Below are positions 60,847 through 64,000 of a stretch of 64,000 nucleotides of DNA, piece after piece. The notes beneath the pieces were generated by a model. It was not told the origin of the DNA and ran no database searches. It was given only the letters and a program-made list of their open reading frames with translations. Positions within the stretch are counted from its first letter, which is position 1. Each line of letters begins with the position of its first letter. A program made the position numbers and the translations under genes. Source of the stretch: Streptomyces roseirectus (GTDB taxonomy: Bacteria > Actinomycetota > Actinomycetes > Streptomycetales > Streptomycetaceae); assembly GCF_014489635.1 (NCBI RefSeq), contig NZ_CP060828.1:2418001-2482000 (forward strand). The letters run 5' to 3'.

Positions 60847-62682
60847 TCAGCGGGTCCGGCCGCGCAGGGTCGTGAGCAGATACGCGCACAACAGGGTGGT
60901 GAGCGACAACGCCAGTGCGCCGCCCACGGGTTGGGCCACCACGCGCGCGGCGGCGTCGAGGTAGCGCTCGCCCCCGAAGGGCCAGCGCAGCAGGAACATC
61001 TCGCGCGCCCGCGCGGGCATCCCGGCGGCCACGCGCACGGAGGAGCCCTCCAGGAGCCGGTGCAGCAGCGGCACGACGGCCACCGGTACGGCGAGCACGG
61101 CCGCGAGCCCGGCCGTCGTCGACCGGAACACGCCGGCCGCGAGGACCCCGGCCCAGGCGCACCCGACCACCAGGCCGGTCCAACTCGCGCCGAGCGAGAG
61201 CCAGTCCGCAGGAACTTCCGCGACCTCCCGTCCGTAGACCAGGTACAGCGCCTCGGCGTCGCAGCCCACCGTGAGGAAGGCCAGCATCATCGCGGTGAGG
61301 GCGCTGACGAGGAGTTTCGCGGCCAGCAGCCCCAGCCGCCGGGGCACGGTGCCGCGGTCCGCGGCCAGCGAGGGATGCCGGAACTCGTCCCCGAAGGCCA
61401 GCGCCCCCAGCAGCCCCGCGCCCAGGGCCGCCGGAGGCAGCGGCGACTGCACGGGCCACGCCGCGAACAGCCGCTCCCGCGGGGTGTGTCCGAGCCGGGC
61501 CAGCAGCAGCGCGGTGACCACGGAGACGACCAGCACTCCGGCGCCGACGAGGAACCCCGTGCTGATCCCGGCGGCCCGGCGGAGTTCGTAGCGCAGGGGG
61601 CGCAACGGGGTGGGGGCGGGGCGGACGGCGATGGGGGGCGGGAGGGAAGTCCCCGGCGCGCGAAGGGAGGAGGCGGGCTTCGGCTCGTCCCGCCGGTCCG
61701 GGACACCGCCGTCGGAGGCGTCGTCGGAGGCGTTGTCCGGTCCCTCGCCGGAGCTCATGGTGTCCGTGCGGCCCTCCGGGCGGGCGGGCGCGCGGGTGGG
61801 CGCGCCGGGTCCCATGTCGCCGATCTCGTCGGCGAGTTGGTGGACGAGGATGCCGTGCCGGAAGGCGACGTCCCCGATGTCCGCGCAGTTGCTGCCGTAC
61901 ACGGAGAGGTGGTTGCCGTCCTCCTGGACGACCTCGACGGAACGCCGGGCCGTCCGGGCCTCCTTGGAGAGTTCGGCGGCGAGGCGGGCGGCGTGCGGGG
62001 TGCGGACGGCGACGCGGGGGCGCAGGCGGGTGCGCGCGAAGGCGGACGAGTCCTGGTCGGCGACGACACGGCCCTGGTCCAGGGTGACGACCCGGTCGGC
62101 CGTGCGGGCGGCCTCCTTGGGGTCGGCCATGGTCAGCAGAACGGTTCCGCCGTGCCGGGCGTGCGCCGTGAGCATGTCGTACAGCCAGCGGCTCTCGCGC
62201 GCGCCGAGGCCGTCGGCGGGGTCGTCGAGGACGAGGGTGTGCGGGTCGGCGAGGAGGGCGCAGGCGAGGCCGAGGCGGCGGTCCATGCCCCGGGAGAGGG
62301 TGCCCAGGCGCTCCTCGCGCAGGCTGACCAGGCCGACGGCTTCAAGGACCTCGTCGGCCCGCCGCACCGGTACGCCCGTCGCCGCGCACAGCATCCGCAG
62401 GTGACCGCGGACCGTTCGGCCCGGGTGCCCCGGCACGTCGCCGAGCAGGACGCCGACCTCGCGCGCGGGGTGCGCGATGCGATGCAGGGGGCGGCCTCTG
62501 AAGTACGTGACGCCACGGCCCCGTTGGAGTTCGAGCAGGAGTCTCAACGCCGTGCTCTTGCCCGCGCCGGGGGCGCCGAGCAGCACGGTGACCTGTCCGA
62601 CCGGCGCCTCGAAGGAGACGTCGTCGACCGTGGGAGGGAGATCCTTGCGGGGGATGCTGGTCAGTCCGAATGCCTGGATCAC
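60847..62682 (-). CDS. ABC transporter ATPase fused to membrane domain
   Basis: 611 residues. The ATPase (1-225) has Walker A GAPGAGKST, signature LSRGMDRRLGLA and Walker B LVLDDPADGL, in which the usual catalytic Glu is Asp. A linker (about 290-360) is Pro/Ser-rich, followed by a membrane part (about 365-610) with six hydrophobic segments. This half-transporter plan suggests export of a small molecule or lipid. GTG at 62682 (MIQAFGLTS) is chosen from similarity as remembered; the SD is weak. It ends 152 bp before whiH on the same strand. Confidence 0.8.
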   Translation of the reverse strand: MIQAFGLTSIPRKDLPPTVDDVSFEAPVGQVTVLLGAPGAGKSTALRLLLELQRGRGVTYFRGRPLHRIAHPAREVGVLLGDVPGHPGRTVRGHLRMLCAATGVPVRRADEVLEAVGLVSLREERLGTLSRGMDRRLGLACALLADPHTLVLDDPADGLGARESRWLYDMLTAHARHGGTVLLTMADPKEAARTADRVVTLDQGRVVADQDSSAFARTRLRPRVAVRTPHAARLAAELSKEARTARRSVEVVQEDGNHLSVYGSNCADIGDVAFRHGILVHQLADEIGDMGPGAPTRAPARPEGRTDTMSSGEGPDNASDDASDGGVPDRRDEPKPASSLRAPGTSLPPPIAVRPAPTPLRPLRYELRRAAGISTGFLVGAGVLVVSVVTALLLARLGHTPRERLFAAWPVQSPLPPAALGAGLLGALAFGDEFRHPSLAADRGTVPRRLGLLAAKLLVSALTAMMLAFLTVGCDAEALYLVYGREVAEVPADWLSLGASWTGLVVGCAWAGVLAAGVFRSTTAGLAAVLAVPVAVVPLLHRLLEGSSVRVAAGMPARAREMFLLRWPFGGERYLDAAARVVAQPVGGALALSLTTLLCAYLLTTLRGRTR

Positions 62683-62816
62683 CCGCAGCAAGATAGCGTC
62701 CCATTTGGGGGTTTTGAGGCAGCGCGGGGCCAAGCGGGGGTGTCTGGGCGGGGCGGGCGGGGGCGGGCCGCCTCCGGGCAGTCGGCGAGGGGCGTGTCAG
62801 GCCGGCGCCCTTCCGC

Positions 62817-63575
62817 TCACACCTCGGGCCGCAGCATCGGCGGGTTCAGCAGCGTCGCGCCGCCCGCGCGGAAGAGCTGGGCCGGTCTGCCGCCCTGGCG
62901 GGTGGTGGTGCCGCCCGTGGGGACGAGGAAGCCCGGGGTGCCCGTGACCTTGCGGTGGAAGTTGCGCGGGTCGAGGGCGACGCCCCACACGGCCTCGTAG
63001 ACGCGGCGCAGCTCGCCGACGGTGAACTCGGTGGGGCAGAACGCGGTCGCGAGGGAGGAGTACTCGATCTTGGAGCGGGCGCGTTCGACGCCGTCGGAGA
63101 GGATCTGGGCGTGGTCGAAGGCGAGCGGGGCGACCGGGTCGCCGTCGCGGCCGTAGCCGCCCTGGTGCAGCAGTTCCTCGACCGGCGCCCAGCGCGCGTT
63201 GCTGGCGTCGCCGCCCGCGCGGGGGGCCGGCAGGTCGGGGGCGAGCGCGAGGTGGGCGACGCTGACGACGCGCATCCGGGGGTCGCGCTTGGGGTCGCCG
63301 TAGGTGGCGAGCTGTTCCAGGTGGGCGCCGTTGTCCTGGGCGGGGACGGCGGGGTCGTGAGCGCGCAGCCCGGTCTCCTCGGCGAGTTCGCGGGCCGCCG
63401 CCTGGGACAGGTCCTCGTCGGCCCGTACGAAGCCGCCGGGCAGCGCCCATCTGCCCTGAAACGGCGGTTCGCCCCGGCGGACCGCCAGTGCGCACAGGGC
63501 GTGGCGCCGCACGGTCAGCACGACCAGGTCCACGGTGACGGCGAAGGGCGGGAAGGCTGACGGGTCGTAGGGCAT
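62817..63575 (-). CDS. Nudix hydrolase with C-terminal NrtR-like winged helix
   Basis: 252 residues. The Nudix box is intact: GGFVRADEDLSQAAARELAEETGL-type layout with RELAEETGL at its end. The C-terminal part (about 165-235), AFCPTEFTVGELRRVYEAVWG, DPRNFHRKVTGTPGF, matches the winged helix of NrtR-type NAD-metabolism regulators as remembered. It could hydrolyse an ADP-ribose-like nucleotide or act as a sensor-repressor. ATG 63575. Downstream of a debranching-type gene on the same strand. Confidence 0.87.
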   Translation of the reverse strand: MPYDPSAFPPFAVTVDLVVLTVRRHALCALAVRRGEPPFQGRWALPGGFVRADEDLSQAAARELAEETGLRAHDPAVPAQDNGAHLEQLATYGDPKRDPRMRVVSVAHLALAPDLPAPRAGGDASNARWAPVEELLHQGGYGRDGDPVAPLAFDHAQILSDGVERARSKIEYSSLATAFCPTEFTVGELRRVYEAVWGVALDPRNFHRKVTGTPGFLVPTGGTTTRQGGRPAQLFRAGGATLLNPPMLRPEV

Positions 63576-63696
63576 GCGGCGATCTTAGTCGTCTGCCTGA
63601 CGATAAACACTCCCTTCGCCGGCCCCGGGACAGGCCGGCCCGCTTGGGCCGGACATCGCTGTCATCCACTCTCGCGCGCACCCCGTCCCCGGCCGC

Positions 63697-64000
63697 TCAC
63701 ACCCCCAGCTGGAGCCCGTCGCCGGCCTCCTCGACCATGGCAAGACCGAGCCTGCTGACGCGCACGGCGAACGGCTCGCCCGCCACGCGCAGTCCGCTGA
63801 GGCCGATCTCGCCGAGGGGCGCGCTGTGGACGGGGCGCAGGGTGACCGTCCGGGCCGGGGCGTCGGGGCGGATGCCCGCCAGCGTGGTCAGCAGCAGAAT
63901 CCCGGCGCCGGCCGCGGTGGCGGCGGGACGGCAGGCGGCGGGGTGAGGCACAGGGGCGCTCCCGTCGGTGCGCTGCTCGCCCGCGTACATCTCGGGCAGC
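63697..64000 (-). CDS. C-terminus of glycogen-debranching (MGH1-type) enzyme, cut by window edge
   Basis: About 101 residues are visible; the gene begins outside. LPEMYAGEQRTDGSAPVPHP followed by AACRPAA and a helix matches the (alpha/alpha)6 barrel end of amylo-alpha-1,6-glucosidase-type proteins, with a beta-rich tail (RTVTLRPVHSAPLGEIGLSG). The catalytic part is not in the window. Confidence 0.75.
   Translation of the reverse strand, partial: LPEMYAGEQRTDGSAPVPHPAACRPAATAAGAGILLLTTLAGIRPDAPARTVTLRPVHSAPLGEIGLSGLRVAGEPFAVRVSRLGLAMVEEAGDGLQLGV

Noticed and set aside
1..64000. CRISPR array, tRNA, rRNA, IS element or prophage.
   Set aside because: No regularly spaced direct repeats with unique spacers, no tRNA-like cloverleaf, no transposase or integrase motifs were noticed on either strand. 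A tRNA scan was not run.

Overview
The window is a GC-rich actinobacterial chromosome segment and almost certainly comes from a Streptomyces. Third codon positions are strongly G/C, start codons are often GTG, and the genes include the sporulation regulator WhiH, the principal sigma factor HrdB, the CutRS two-component system, the division protein SepH and a GntR/DasR-type operator upstream of ptsH. It reads as core chromosome. I saw no insertion sequence, prophage, CRISPR array, rRNA or tRNA. Functions below come from reading the sequence and from family knowledge; no search was run.

Layout. 1-14.3 kb: a type-ISP restriction/modification C-terminus (cut by the window edge), a TrmA-type RNA methyltransferase, a KimA-type K+ permease divergent from two TrkA-type K+ regulatory proteins (CeoB/CeoC), DUF3159 and OB-fold proteins, KdpE/KdpD, DUF3710, dut, DUF3093 and DUF4193. 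From memory, this order matches the Mycobacterium tuberculosis Rv2689c-Rv2699c block, so it is an old actinobacterial neighbourhood centred on K+ homeostasis and nucleotide metabolism. 14.6-24.6 kb: cutRS, an inositol monophosphatase, ferrochelatase, an MFS carrier overlapping a sugar-lactone oxidase, sepH and a rhodanese. 24.8-34.4 kb: a VOC protein, a DUF4352 secreted protein overlapping tdk, an alkaline-phosphatase-fold enzyme, a GNAT/acyl-CoA-synthetase fusion, ptsH with a dre operator, a GntR regulator, and an M23 peptidase behind a c-di-AMP (ydaO) riboswitch.

34.6-48.9 kb: an active/inactive M16 peptidase pair, topoisomerase IV subunit A (parC), a CobW/COG0523 GTPase, DUF6082, a citrate synthase divergent from a second citrate synthase fused to a DNA-binding domain, an iron-box-controlled sucrase/ferredoxin-like protein, and a CitA/CitB-type two-component pair. 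49-64 kb: a sodium:solute symporter with its DUF485 partner, a NarL-type two-component operon, parE, DUF7455, a trypsin-like protease, hrdB, whiH, an ABC ATPase-permease fusion, a Nudix/NrtR-like protein and the C-terminus of a glycogen-debranching-type enzyme.

Links between genes. K+ uptake (KimA, CeoB/C), K+ sensing (KdpDE) and a c-di-AMP-sensing riboswitch lie within 35 kb and share one second-messenger logic. The two citrate synthases share a 99-bp divergent promoter carrying AT-rich palindromes that the fused HTH could bind. Many neighbours overlap by ATGA or GTGA, which indicates translational coupling (ceoB-ceoC, kdpD-kdpE, M16 pair, citAB-like pair, DUF485-symporter, CcdC-HK-RR). Intrinsic terminators end most convergent units.
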